From positions 1,929,501 to 1,993,500 of the forward strand of contig NZ_JAUFPZ010000002.1 of the NCBI RefSeq assembly GCF_030409505.1: 64,000 nt of DNA. Reading direction: 5' to 3'. Below, one piece after another: positions 17,373 through 26,018 of the stretch; within the stretch, counting starts at the first letter, position 1, and each line of letters opens with the position of its first letter. The notes below the pieces were generated by a model. The model saw only the letters and a list, made by a program, of their open reading frames with translations, did not search any database and was not told the DNA's origin. Origin of the DNA: Zunongwangia endophytica. GTDB taxonomy: Bacteria; Bacteroidota; Bacteroidia; Flavobacteriales; Flavobacteriaceae. A program made the translations under genes and the position numbers.

Positions 17373-18785
17373 CTATAATAATGTACTTGGGCAAACGTAG
17401 GCTGTTCTTGGAATAGATGTTTCTTTTATCGTTTTGAAACCTCCGGTCACATCTGTAAGATCAGACCATCCCCGCTGTTGTAATATCGAAGCCGCAATCA
17501 TGCTACGGTAACCTCCCGCACAATGAATCACAAACTTCTGTTCTTTTGGGAAGCTTTCTAAATGTTCATTAATCTGACTAAGCGGTACATTTATCGCTCC
17601 TTCAATATGTTCTGAATCGAATTCACTTTTTTTACGAACATCGATTATTGCAGTTCCTTTTTCAAATTCCTGCTGTAGTTCTTCCGCAGTAATTCGGTTT
17701 ATACTTTCCAAGTCTTTACCAGCGTCTTTCCAGCTTTTTAACCCGTCTTTTAAATATCCTTGTGTATTATCGTAACCTACTCTAGATAATCTGGTAATCG
17801 CTTCTTCTTCGGTTCCTTCTTCGGTTACCAATAAGATAGGCGTTTCCAGACTCGGAATCATTTCTCCTACCCATGGTGCGAAACTTCCGCTTAAACCAAT
17901 ATTAATACTATTCGGAATATGAGCTTCAGCATAAGCAGTCGCATTACGTGTATCCAAAATTAAGCAAGCTTCACTATTCGCTTTTAATTCAAATTCCTCT
18001 GGAGTAAGCGCCGTCGCCGCTTGTTCCATTACGCTTTCAAAACTTTTATAGCCTCCTATATTCAGAAGAACATTCTGCGGAAAATATTTTGGCGGAGCAG
18101 CAAGACCATTCAATAGCTCGTCTATAAATTCCTCTTTGGTCATATCGGCTCTTAGTGCGTAATTTGTTTTCTTTTGATTGCCTAGAGTATCTGTTGTTTC
18201 CTTACTCATTTTTTTACCACAAGCAGATCCAGCACCATGACTAGGATAAACAATAAGATCGTCGCTTAGTGGCATTATCTTATTTCTTAACGAATCGAAT
18301 AAATGACCGGCCAGTTTTTCTTGATTTAAATCTGAAACCACATGCTGCGCAAGATCTGGGCGACCAACATCACCTATAAATAAAGTGTCCCCAGTAATAA
18401 TTCCATGTTCTTTACCAAGATCATCGATTACTAAATAGGTAGTACTCTCCATAGTATGGCCAGGAGTATGAATGGCTTTTATTTTATAAGCACCAATTTC
18501 AAAAATCTGCTCATCTTCAGCAATTAAAGCATCATAATCTGGATTAGCATTTGGTCCAAAAACGATCTGCGCTCCCGTTTGCTTTTGAAGATCTAAATGT
18601 CCGCTCACAAAATCGGCATGAAAGTGAGTTTCAAAAACATATTTGATTTTCGCATTATCACTTTCTGCCTTTTGTATATATGAGTGTACTTCTCTTAAAG
18701 GATCAAATATAGCTGCTTCTCCATTGCTCTCTATATAATAAGCGGCATGTGCAAGACAGCCCGTATATATTTGCTCTATTTTCAT
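17373..18785 (-). CDS. Persulfide dioxygenase-rhodanese fusion (CstB-like)
   Basis: 470 residues. Residues 1 to about 230 form an ETHE1-type metallo-beta-lactamase domain with THFHADFVSGH near residue 53, HTPGHT near residue 110, GDTLFIGDVGRPDL and YPSHGAGSACG. Two rhodanese domains follow. In the first (about 255-355) the active-site position reads LVTEEGTEEE with no cysteine, so it should be inactive. The second (about 370-465) has C422 in CAGGYRS and should be active. This layout equals staphylococcal CstB, which oxidises persulfides to thiosulfate and sulfite in sulfide detoxification. Monocistronic, with its own terminator at 17317-17343. A -7-like box (CAAAAATA, 18826-18833) lies upstream. 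Confidence 0.88.
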   Translation of the reverse strand: MKIEQIYTGCLAHAAYYIESNGEAAIFDPLREVHSYIQKAESDNAKIKYVFETHFHADFVSGHLDLQKQTGAQIVFGPNANPDYDALIAEDEQIFEIGAYKIKAIHTPGHTMESTTYLVIDDLGKEHGIITGDTLFIGDVGRPDLAQHVVSDLNQEKLAGHLFDSLRNKIMPLSDDLIVYPSHGAGSACGKKMSKETTDTLGNQKKTNYALRADMTKEEFIDELLNGLAAPPKYFPQNVLLNIGGYKSFESVMEQAATALTPEEFELKANSEACLILDTRNATAYAEAHIPNSINIGLSGSFAPWVGEMIPSLETPILLVTEEGTEEEAITRLSRVGYDNTQGYLKDGLKSWKDAGKDLESINRITAEELQQEFEKGTAIIDVRKKSEFDSEHIEGAINVPLSQINEHLESFPKEQKFVIHCAGGYRSMIAASILQQRGWSDLTDVTGGFKTIKETSIPRTAYVCPSTLL

Positions 18786-18910
18786 AATGATATTTTTACA
18801 GGAAGTAATTATTAATTTCTGAATACAAAAATAACAGAAGATTAAAGATTACACAGTAACACTTGCTACAAATATTGAATTTCCTTACGTGTTTCATACT
18901 TCATAAAAAT

Positions 18911-18940
18911 AAAAAGGAGATCCCGAAAGATCTCCTTTTT
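18911..18940 (-). terminator. Terminator of the DUF4625/TonB operon
   Basis: A perfect 12-bp stem (aaaaaggagatc / gatctccttttt) with a ccgaaa loop, 38 bp after the stop codon at 18979 on the minus strand. Confidence 0.88.
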
Positions 18941-18978
18941 AAACTTTAGCATTTTTAGAAAGTGAGAATAACAACTAT

Positions 18979-20112
18979 TTATTCTACTACGTTAAAATGC
19001 GCATCTGTACTTGCAGTGTTACCATCGTGATCTGTAACTTCTATAGATAAATGATATTCGCCGATTGCAGCATCCGCTGGTACATCGATGTGCTTATGAA
19101 AATCGATCGAAGTTTCTTCTTCATAAGTAAAATCTTCCTCGTAAGACCAGCCTTCACCGTCTTCAAAATGAATATGAATTTCTACATTTTCGATACCATG
19201 TTCACTAGCAATCTCTGTATCTACATGCATTTCTTCTCCAGCTTTTACTTCTTCATCTACAGTTAATTCTGAGAAAGAAATGGCGTCTGCATTGTTATTT
19301 GCTTCCGTGATATGAAAATGAACTCCTTCTGAATGAGAATTTCCTTCAGCATCAACAACGGTAATTGTCATGTGATACTCTCCTAAAGCAGCATTTTCAG
19401 GAATATCAATATGCTCATGAAATTCTGCAGAAGTACCGCTATAATCATCATAAGTTTCATCAAAAGTCCACTTGATTTCTCCATCTTCAGGATTAAGACC
19501 GTGACCATGGATACCTACTGAAATTGAGCTGATTTCGTGTTCAGCGGTTACCTGAGCTTCGGCATGCATCTCTGATCCTCGACCAACATCTTCACTTTCG
19601 ATATCAGTAATACTAATACCATGCTCTTCTCCTGTATGATCTTCACCAATAATCACCTGAACATAAACCTGATTTTCATTTCCTGAAGCATCAACTACAG
19701 TTATTCCTAAATGATAAGGACCCTCTGCAATTTCTGCTGGAATTTGGATATGCTCGTGTGCATGATAGGTTTGAGGCGTCCCTTCGATCTGGAAAGTTTC
19801 ATTATAAGACCAAGGGCTCACTGTTGTTGCCTGCTTTGTACCTATAGCTACAGTGCTGTTTAAAACGCCAGAATGGGTGTGCCCATCAAAATTATTATGA
19901 ATATCAACTTTATAAGAAGATAACGCATCGTTATCGCTTAAATCGACATCAAAATGTAACTCCCCGCCTACTGCGAAAGCTTCATCTTCTACGGGATCGT
20001 TGATTGTGATTTCAGGTTTTTCTGTATCTAAAATATTATCATCATCACTACTACAAGATGCAAAGAATGCTATCGTTAGTAGACCTATTACTTTTATTGA
20101 AAAATTTTTCAT
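18979..20112 (-). CDS. Histidine-rich triple-repeat lipoprotein (DUF4625-like)
   Basis: 377 residues. A lipoprotein signal (VIGLLTIAFFASC, cysteine near residue 20) is followed by an acidic SSDDD stretch and three tandem domains at roughly 30-155, 160-270 and 275-377. Each domain ends with a matching segment: HEHIQIPAEIAEGPYHL, HEHIDIPENAALGEYHM and HKHIDVPADAAIGEYHL. The His-x-His pairs recur at the same place in each domain, along with HGHG, HFH and HIHF, which suggests metal binding at the cell surface. Last gene of an operon with a ZnuD-like TonB receptor and two small envelope proteins, and followed by the terminator 18911-18940. DUF4625 membership is from memory; the metal role is inferred. 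Confidence 0.8.
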   Translation of the reverse strand: MKNFSIKVIGLLTIAFFASCSSDDDNILDTEKPEITINDPVEDEAFAVGGELHFDVDLSDNDALSSYKVDIHNNFDGHTHSGVLNSTVAIGTKQATTVSPWSYNETFQIEGTPQTYHAHEHIQIPAEIAEGPYHLGITVVDASGNENQVYVQVIIGEDHTGEEHGISITDIESEDVGRGSEMHAEAQVTAEHEISSISVGIHGHGLNPEDGEIKWTFDETYDDYSGTSAEFHEHIDIPENAALGEYHMTITVVDAEGNSHSEGVHFHITEANNNADAISFSELTVDEEVKAGEEMHVDTEIASEHGIENVEIHIHFEDGEGWSYEEDFTYEEETSIDFHKHIDVPADAAIGEYHLSIEVTDHDGNTASTDAHFNVVE

Positions 20113-20171
20113 TTTAAAATTCTATGTTTTAATGTGTGTTTCTTTAAATCTGCATTCTATTCTTTTCTGAA

Positions 20172-20501
20172 TTAAATACTCCACACGGGCGGTCCACGCA
20201 CATAAAATCTTAAATAGTCTGAGGTTTTTGTATAAGAACTAACATCAAGATAAGTCCGTTTTTTTACTAAAATGCTAATTAATTCTTCTTCGGAAATACT
20301 ATTAGGAAGTAACCCACGATGTTCCCCATGTAGAAAATCTGAACACCAGTGCGGTGAGCTTACTTTCTCAAATTTCAGATCATTTACCTCAAAAGAATTG
20401 GCATGCTCTTCTAAAACCAAATGTGCAGACCATAAAATTTGCCCAAATGGTAAAAGCAGCAATAGCAACCGACTAATATATATCAACACCAAATTCCTCA
20501 T
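20172..20501 (-). CDS. Small envelope protein ending in RGPPVWSI
   Basis: 109 residues. One N-terminal hydrophobic segment (LVLIYISRLLLLLLPFGQILWSAHLVL) acts as signal or anchor, followed by a soluble part with HWCSDFLHGEHRG and the C-terminal RGPPVWSI. The ATG overlaps the TGA of the TonB receptor by 4 bp, so the two are translationally coupled. The gene two steps upstream (22948-23286) has the same plan and ends RAPPAHRV, so they look like distant relatives. Similar R-x-P-P tails are known in small DUF2946-type proteins of metal loci. Function unknown; a role in metal uptake is inferred from the operon. Confidence 0.65.
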   Translation of the reverse strand: MRNLVLIYISRLLLLLLPFGQILWSAHLVLEEHANSFEVNDLKFEKVSSPHWCSDFLHGEHRGLLPNSISEEELISILVKKRTYLDVSSYTKTSDYLRFYVRGPPVWSI

Positions 20502-22879
20502 GATTGCCCAAATGGAATTTTAATACTTAGTTGTATATTTCTACCCATTTCTGGAATCTGTAGTCTGCGATAAAAACTGGTATGATTAAAATATTTTTTA
20601 TTGAACAGATTATCTACTCTTAAATTAACTTTAGCCTGAAACTTATTGAATTTTAAATCACTACGGAATCCTAATCCCCACAATCCATAACCCGGCGTGA
20701 TTTCCTCTCCCTGGGCAATTCTTTCCTGCTCCATAACCAATCGATTATTGATACTTATTTCTGAATTATCAAAAATTTCTGAAGAATTAAAAAGTTGATA
20801 ACCTACTTCAGTAAAAAGATTGTTGGCCGGCGTAAAAGGCAATGGGAAATTACGTGAACTATTTGAAGTTAATTGCTGATTATATAAGTATTCCCCCGCC
20901 AGCCCAATATGCCAACGTGCTATTTGCTTATCGATACTAAATTCGAATCCTGTTAATAAAGCTTCAGATTCTGTATAACTATAAAGTTGGCCAGAATGTG
21001 GTAACAAAGAGAATGTACCACTAGGTTTTAGGAAAATATAATTACTGAAAAAATATGCATACGGACTAAGATTAATTTTCCATGAATTTTGGGCATAATT
21101 TAGACTAATATCGGCCATAAAGCCTTTTTCTGGATCTAAATCTGGATCACCCTGCTCGTGTCTAAAAGAACCATGATGAATTCCGTTAGCTCCAAGTTCG
21201 ATTGCGGTTGGCAAACGAAAGGCAGTTCCTAAATTAATCTTACTGCTCCAATGTTTATCAAATTCATGATCCCAGCCTAACCTTATATTGAAACTGCTAA
21301 AATCTCTATCCAGATCCCGACTTCTTTGAGCGTAGCTATTTGCAGTTTCTTCAGATTGATTATTTCCGATAAGAAATTCGTATAAATTAGGATCATAAAA
21401 TCCTTTCATATCGATGGTTCCGTAATCAAAACGCATTCCCAACGTCCATAAGTTTTCTGAAGAAGGTTGAAACTCATGAATAGCAAACATGGCATAATTA
21501 GCCGACTGATATTCTGGCAAAAGAAAATTATAACCTTCAATTGTATTGTCTTTCCATTGAAAATCGACTCCTACCTGAGTTTCATGTTCTTTGTTGAAAT
21601 TGTGGTGGTAAGTTGCCTTAGCACCGTAAGTCGATAAATCAAAATCTAACTCAAGATTAGGGTTTATTTCAGGTGGTTCTTGGCCTGCATAATGTGTATG
21701 AAATAAACTCCATTCCTGCCGATGATTTTTTTGATAAGAAAGATCTACATCTAGTTTTCCATTCTCAAAATCAAAATCGGAATTACTAATCACTTTAAAG
21801 TGAGTTACCCGCTGAAATGGCTCTTCTATATTTCTAGCATCACCATCGGGTTGTACTCTGCTAATATCTGGTATACCATGAGAACCGGGGAAAAATCCGG
21901 ATTTTTGATATACATTACTTACACTAATTGTAGAGGTAAAATTGTCTTTAATTACTCCAAATTGGCCGTACCAATCCAGCTCTTTTCCGGCTGTATTTTT
22001 AAGTTGTTCATCAAATATGGGAATATCAAAATTTAGATAAGAGATCTGTTTTGCCGGTAATTTATAATCTGCATAGGTGAGCCCCGTAACTTTTGCTTTC
22101 GCAAACCAATCGTTCTTTCTATAAGCGAGCTTTACAGAACTTCCCAGACTGTTGTTTACACTTTTAGTGAAACTATAAAGGCTACCCGAAATACCTTCTT
22201 TAGGAATAGTATTGTTATTAATTCGAACAACTCCACCTAAGGCATCACTACCATAAGCAATAGAGCCAACGCCTTTTATCACTTCAAGATTTTCTACCTG
22301 TAGTGCATCGATCTCTAGCCCGTGATCTGCTCCCCACTGCTGTCCTTCTTGCTTTACACCATTTTCTGCTATTGCAACTCTATTTAAACCTAATCCCCTA
22401 ATAATTGGCTTAGAAGCTCCAGATCCTATTTGCATTGCATTAAAGCCCGGTAGTTTTTCTAAACTTGCCGCTAAAGATCCATTAAACTGATCTTCTAAGT
22501 ATTCGTTATCAACATATAAAACATTTTGACTTGTCTTTTTATGTTGATGTCCTTCTAGCAAAACTTCATCGAGACCGTTAACCGCTCGTTCTAATTCAAA
22601 ATTTAATACTGAATTTTCTGTAAGATGAACTAAAGTATCAACCGACTGATAACCAATTATGGAAACCTGAAGTTGGTAATCACCTTCGGTTAACTTTGCC
22701 GAATAATCACCATCTGAAGATGTCCAGTAATATTGTTCATTAATTTTAATATAAGCGCCATCTAAGGCATCCCCTGTTTCAGATAAAACTTTACCTGATA
22801 ACGTGTATTTATTATAATCTTGCGAGTAAGAATTATAAGAAAACAGGGATAAGAATAAACCTATCCAAAAGATTTTCAT
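20498..22879 (-). CDS. TonB-dependent receptor, ZnuD-like metal receptor
   Basis: 793 residues: signal peptide (FWIGLFLSLFSYNSYS), a carboxypeptidase-regulatory-like domain (about 25-110, SGKVLSETGDALDGAYIKIN), a plug domain (about 115-225, LPGFNAMQIGSGASKPIIRG) and a 22-strand-type barrel ending IQLSIKIPFGQS. Segments GVKQEGQQWGADHGLEIDA, a barrel stretch NGIHHGSFRHEQGDPDLDPE and histidine-rich loops (FHTHYAGQEP) resemble ZnuD-type zinc receptors rather than siderophore or SusC receptors. It shares an operon with a histidine-rich lipoprotein, which fits zinc or copper uptake. Exact metal unknown. Confidence 0.85.
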   Translation of the reverse strand: MKIFWIGLFLSLFSYNSYSQDYNKYTLSGKVLSETGDALDGAYIKINEQYYWTSSDGDYSAKLTEGDYQLQVSIIGYQSVDTLVHLTENSVLNFELERAVNGLDEVLLEGHQHKKTSQNVLYVDNEYLEDQFNGSLAASLEKLPGFNAMQIGSGASKPIIRGLGLNRVAIAENGVKQEGQQWGADHGLEIDALQVENLEVIKGVGSIAYGSDALGGVVRINNNTIPKEGISGSLYSFTKSVNNSLGSSVKLAYRKNDWFAKAKVTGLTYADYKLPAKQISYLNFDIPIFDEQLKNTAGKELDWYGQFGVIKDNFTSTISVSNVYQKSGFFPGSHGIPDISRVQPDGDARNIEEPFQRVTHFKVISNSDFDFENGKLDVDLSYQKNHRQEWSLFHTHYAGQEPPEINPNLELDFDLSTYGAKATYHHNFNKEHETQVGVDFQWKDNTIEGYNFLLPEYQSANYAMFAIHEFQPSSENLWTLGMRFDYGTIDMKGFYDPNLYEFLIGNNQSEETANSYAQRSRDLDRDFSSFNIRLGWDHEFDKHWSSKINLGTAFRLPTAIELGANGIHHGSFRHEQGDPDLDPEKGFMADISLNYAQNSWKINLSPYAYFFSNYIFLKPSGTFSLLPHSGQLYSYTESEALLTGFEFSIDKQIARWHIGLAGEYLYNQQLTSNSSRNFPLPFTPANNLFTEVGYQLFNSSEIFDNSEISINNRLVMEQERIAQGEEITPGYGLWGLGFRSDLKFNKFQAKVNLRVDNLFNKKYFNHTSFYRRLQIPEMGRNIQLSIKIPFGQS

Positions 22880-22947
22880 AGAAATAAAACCGTAAATAAA
22901 AATGTAACATATTCTTAGTAAAATGAATTACTAAAAGTTAGACCTAA

Positions 22948-23286
22948 TTATACACGGTGAGCCGGTGGTGCTCGTAAAGAAAAATAAGGATTTGGATAAT
23001 CCCTTAGCGTTTGGGTAAGTGAAAGTGAATATATACTTTCTTTAAGCGGAATAAAAATATCGTAAGAGACAAATTCTAAATCATCTGATCCAGAGAAATG
23101 GAAATCACAAATCTTACAGTCCAGATTGGACTTTACGAATGTCTTATCCATTTGAGCGATATGGTAGTGCTCTTTTGATAAATTTGCTGAAAAATCATGA
23201 TCAAAAATATGAACATAAGGATACACCAGCGCAAAGATTACTAAGAGCGCAGTAAAGATTGAAATATATCCAGATGAATTTTTCAT
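22948..23286 (-). CDS. Small envelope protein ending in RAPPAHRV
   Basis: 112 residues from the ATG at 23286; an upstream TTG at 23295 would add three residues and overlaps the promoter. One N-terminal hydrophobic helix (ISIFTALLVIFALVYPYVHIF), then HDFSANLSKEHYHIAQ, a CKIC pair with a nearby His (DCKICDFHFSG) that could bind metal, and the tail RAPPAHRV. First gene of the operon, 68 bp before the TonB receptor. Same plan as 20172-20501. Not recognised by name; DUF2946-like small metal-locus proteins are the nearest family that comes to mind. Confidence 0.65.
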   Translation of the reverse strand: MKNSSGYISIFTALLVIFALVYPYVHIFDHDFSANLSKEHYHIAQMDKTFVKSNLDCKICDFHFSGSDDLEFVSYDIFIPLKESIYSLSLTQTLRDYPNPYFSLRAPPAHRV

Positions 23287-23292
23287 GAGCCG

Positions 23293-23322
23293 CAAATGTA
23301 ATAACTATTTGAACGCTTACAA
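23293..23322 (-). promoter_or_regulatory. Promoter of the metal-locus operon, giving a very short leader
   Basis: On the minus strand, TTG (23322-23320), 19 bp, TACATTTG (23300-23293), a full consensus match. The box ends only 6 bp before the ATG at 23286, so the transcript would be leaderless or nearly so. The -7 box is also one arm of a CAAAT-N9-ATTTG dyad (23293-23311). Confidence 0.6.
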
Positions 23323-23456
23323 GACTATAAGCCACAAATTATTCGGTCGCAAGCTCATGAAAATAGCAGAAATATTCTTCTAATTTCAGGTTTCTACTCC
23401 ATTTCATTGGTTATCAAACCTATTTAGCTGAGATTATGCTTTCTGAAGACTCTTTC

Positions 23457-25070
23457 TTATTTTTCCTTTTTCAGCCAAAGTTGTTCCATATCTTCAAGAG
23501 AGCGTCCTTTTGTTTCAGGCACAAATTTCCATACAAATATTCCTGAAATTACTGCGAAAGCGCCATAAACCCAATAGGAAAATCCGTGGTTGAAATTATC
23601 AACCAAAAATGGATTATTATTCATAATTGGGAACGTCCAAGAGATAACCAAGTTCGCTAACCACTGTACGGCTACAGCTACAGCCATAACACCTTTAATA
23701 GAATTAGGGAAAATTTCAGAAAGTAAAACCCATGTAACCGGTCCCCAAGAAACTGCAAAAGCTGCTATATAAACTAACATTAAAATAAGCGAAGTAAAAC
23801 CGACAGTACCAGAGAACAACGAAAAACCAAGACCGATCATGCTAATCCCCATCACTACACTACCGATTAATAATAGTTTCTTTCTTCCAAAATTATCAAC
23901 CGTCATTATAGCGATAATCGTAAAAATCAGGTTAATAGCTCCAACAATAATAGTTTGAATCATAGAGGCGTTTGTATCTACACCCATGCCTTTAAAAATT
24001 TCTGGAGCGTAATATAAAACCACATTAATCCCTACAAATTGCTGAAATATGGAAAGCAAAAGACCAACAATAATTACAGGCCACCCATAAAATAACCAAT
24101 GCGCTTTTTTAGTTTGAAATGATTTCTTTATTTCAGCAAGAATTCGGTCTGAAGAAGCCTGAACATTCAGTTTATCTAATATCGATTTTGCCTGATCTTC
24201 TTTACCTTTTAAAACATGAAAACGCGGTGTTTTCGGCATAAATAATAAAAGTAAAAAGAACAATGATGCGGGAATTACTTCAGATAAAAACATATAACGC
24301 CAACCTAAAGAAGAAATCCATTCTTCAGATTGTCCCTGAACTATAAAATAATTCACGAAATAAACGATAAGCATACCAGAAACGATTGCCAGCTGATTAC
24401 AGGAAACCATTTTCCCTCTAATATTTGCAGGTGCCATTTCAGCAATATAAAGCGGTGCCAACATACTTGCTATCCCCACTCCCATCCCACCAATAATTCG
24501 GTAGATTATAAAAGAAGAAAGTGTTTGTATTCCAAAAATATTGAATGCCTCTGGATAACCAGATCCCAGCGCAGAAAGTAAAAATAAAACCGCCGAAATA
24601 ATTAAACCATTTCGCCTACCTACAGAATTTGCTATAAAATCGCCAAAGGAAGCTCCTAAGATACAACCTACTAATGCGCTACTAGTCATAAACCCTAATA
24701 TGGAATTACGTAGGTTTTCGGTAAGTACTTCTGGTAAATCCAGAAAATAAATTTTAAAAAGAGGAATCGTTATGAGTAGGAAAACAATAACGATTGCGAT
24801 CGAGGTTATTTTTTTGAAAAATTTAAAGAGAAAATAACCAAACAGAATAAGAACGCCTACAGAAACAACACTAATAATACTTTTAAATTCTATAATCGCT
24901 CCAGAGGCTAAAACGTTATCGGAATCGAGCGGATTAATAAAATATGCGTTCATAGCTCCTACTGCTCCTGAAATTACAGCGGTATCATACCCGAATAATA
25001 ATCCCCCAAGACTTGCTACTAAGGTGATTAAAATTATCAATTTGTTATTAAAAGTGCTTTTATCTGCCAT
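23457..25070 (-). CDS. Sugar/H+ symporter, XylE-like (MFS sugar porter family)
   Basis: 537 residues, longer than E. coli XylE (491). Sugar-porter motifs are present: GGLLFGYDTAVISGA in helix 1, GRRNGL in loop 2-3, IYRIIGGMGVGIASMLAPLYIAEMAP, QQFVGINVVLYYAPEIF in helix 7, GRKKLL and PETKGRSLEDMEQLW at the C-terminus. An extra stretch of about 45 residues with two predicted membrane helices (ISVVSVGVLILFGYFLF and ITSIAIVIVFLLITIPLF) is inserted between helices 1 and 2. Xylose is the likely substrate because the promoter block (25074-25101) matches that of xylB. Confidence 0.88.
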   Translation of the reverse strand: MADKSTFNNKLIILITLVASLGGLLFGYDTAVISGAVGAMNAYFINPLDSDNVLASGAIIEFKSIISVVSVGVLILFGYFLFKFFKKITSIAIVIVFLLITIPLFKIYFLDLPEVLTENLRNSILGFMTSSALVGCILGASFGDFIANSVGRRNGLIISAVLFLLSALGSGYPEAFNIFGIQTLSSFIIYRIIGGMGVGIASMLAPLYIAEMAPANIRGKMVSCNQLAIVSGMLIVYFVNYFIVQGQSEEWISSLGWRYMFLSEVIPASLFFLLLLFMPKTPRFHVLKGKEDQAKSILDKLNVQASSDRILAEIKKSFQTKKAHWLFYGWPVIIVGLLLSIFQQFVGINVVLYYAPEIFKGMGVDTNASMIQTIIVGAINLIFTIIAIMTVDNFGRKKLLLIGSVVMGISMIGLGFSLFSGTVGFTSLILMLVYIAAFAVSWGPVTWVLLSEIFPNSIKGVMAVAVAVQWLANLVISWTFPIMNNNPFLVDNFNHGFSYWVYGAFAVISGIFVWKFVPETKGRSLEDMEQLWLKKEK

Positions 25071-25073
25071 TTT

Positions 25074-25124
25074 ACTAATAGTTAAGTAGACTACAAGTAT
25101 AGTGCATATTTACATATTTTTCAA
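25074..25124 (-). promoter_or_regulatory. Sugar symporter promoter with the xylose-regulon operator block
   Basis: On the minus strand, TTG at 25124-25122, a 20-bp spacer and TATACTTG at 25101-25094. The following 20 bp, with dyad TAGT-N7-ACTA, match the xylB promoter region. The -7 box is about 23 bp from the ATG at 25070. Confidence 0.75.
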
Positions 25125-25207
25125 TAAAAGGCGTATATATTTATAGGTAGAATAGAATTAAAATAAAATTTTAATGATACGTATAAAAGTTGGTCAGGAT
25201 AGGAATC

Positions 25208-25774
25208 TTAACCAAGCTTCATTTTCTTAATCACCAATTGCTGAAGCAGATATAGCAAATAGCCAATAAGAATCCCAAAAAGCATTCCTACAAAAATATC
25301 TCCCGGGTAATGCACTCCCAGATATACTCTGCTATAAGCTACAAAAGATGCCCATATAATTAAATACAGCATCATTTTAGGTATTTTTCGTTTGAATATA
25401 TTACCTAGAAATATCGCTACGGCAAAAGTACTGGAAGCATGTGCCGAATAGAATCCGTATTTACCACAACCGCTAGCGACCTGCCTAGAATACTCCATCA
25501 CGCCTTCCTGCCCGCATGGTCGTCGTCTTGCAAATCCATCTTTAAACACATTCGCCATTTGATCGGTACAGGTAATTAATAGAGCTATGGCCACCATGGT
25601 GACAAGGCTATACTTCCAACCAAAGTTTCGGAATATTAGGTATAACAAAAATGCGTAAAATGGAATTGCCATCCACTTATCGCTTATGGCAATCCACATC
25701 CAATCCCAGGTTTCGGTACCTAGATTGTTTAAATAAAGAAAAAGTTTATGGTCTAATTCAATTAATTTCTCCAT
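25208..25774 (-). CDS. PAP2-family membrane phosphatase
   Basis: 188 residues with about five membrane helices. The three phosphatase motifs are visible: KDGFARRRP (K-x6-RP), GFYSAHAS in place of the usual PSGH, and SRVYLGVHYPGD (SR-x5-H-x3-D). It probably dephosphorylates undecaprenyl pyrophosphate or phosphatidylglycerol phosphate at the outer face of the inner membrane. Last gene of the unit MATE-76-residue protein-PAP2, 2 bp after the small gene. Confidence 0.88.
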   Translation of the reverse strand: MEKLIELDHKLFLYLNNLGTETWDWMWIAISDKWMAIPFYAFLLYLIFRNFGWKYSLVTMVAIALLITCTDQMANVFKDGFARRRPCGQEGVMEYSRQVASGCGKYGFYSAHASSTFAVAIFLGNIFKRKIPKMMLYLIIWASFVAYSRVYLGVHYPGDIFVGMLFGILIGYLLYLLQQLVIKKMKLG

Positions 25775-25776
25775 AA

Positions 25777-26007
25777 CTAATCATCTTCGTATCGCTCTAC
25801 TTCGCGATCGTAAAATTCATTAGCTTGCAGAATAAGACTTTCTGCTTCGTTAGTTAATTCTTCTTCATCAGATTTGTCAAAATCTTCCAGCCATTCCACT
25901 TCATCATTTTCAAGATTTATAATGAAGCGAGGAAATTCAGTATGAATTACAAAAATAGCATCTGAATAATCGGTATTATCACCCAATAAAAATTTAGGAA
26001 ATTCCAT
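25777..26007 (-). CDS. Small acidic protein of unknown function
   Basis: 76 residues, strongly acidic, with an ordered N-terminal half (FIINLENDEVEWLEDF) and a helical acidic tail (DEEELTNEAESLILQANEFY). No signal or membrane segment. It lies between the MATE gene (11-bp gap) and PAP2 (2-bp gap) on the same strand, so it is surely co-transcribed. Similar small acidic proteins are common in flavobacteria; no function known to me. Confidence 0.65.
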   Translation of the reverse strand: MEFPKFLLGDNTDYSDAIFVIHTEFPRFIINLENDEVEWLEDFDKSDEEELTNEAESLILQANEFYDREVERYEDD

Positions 26008-26018
26008 TTAAAAATATT

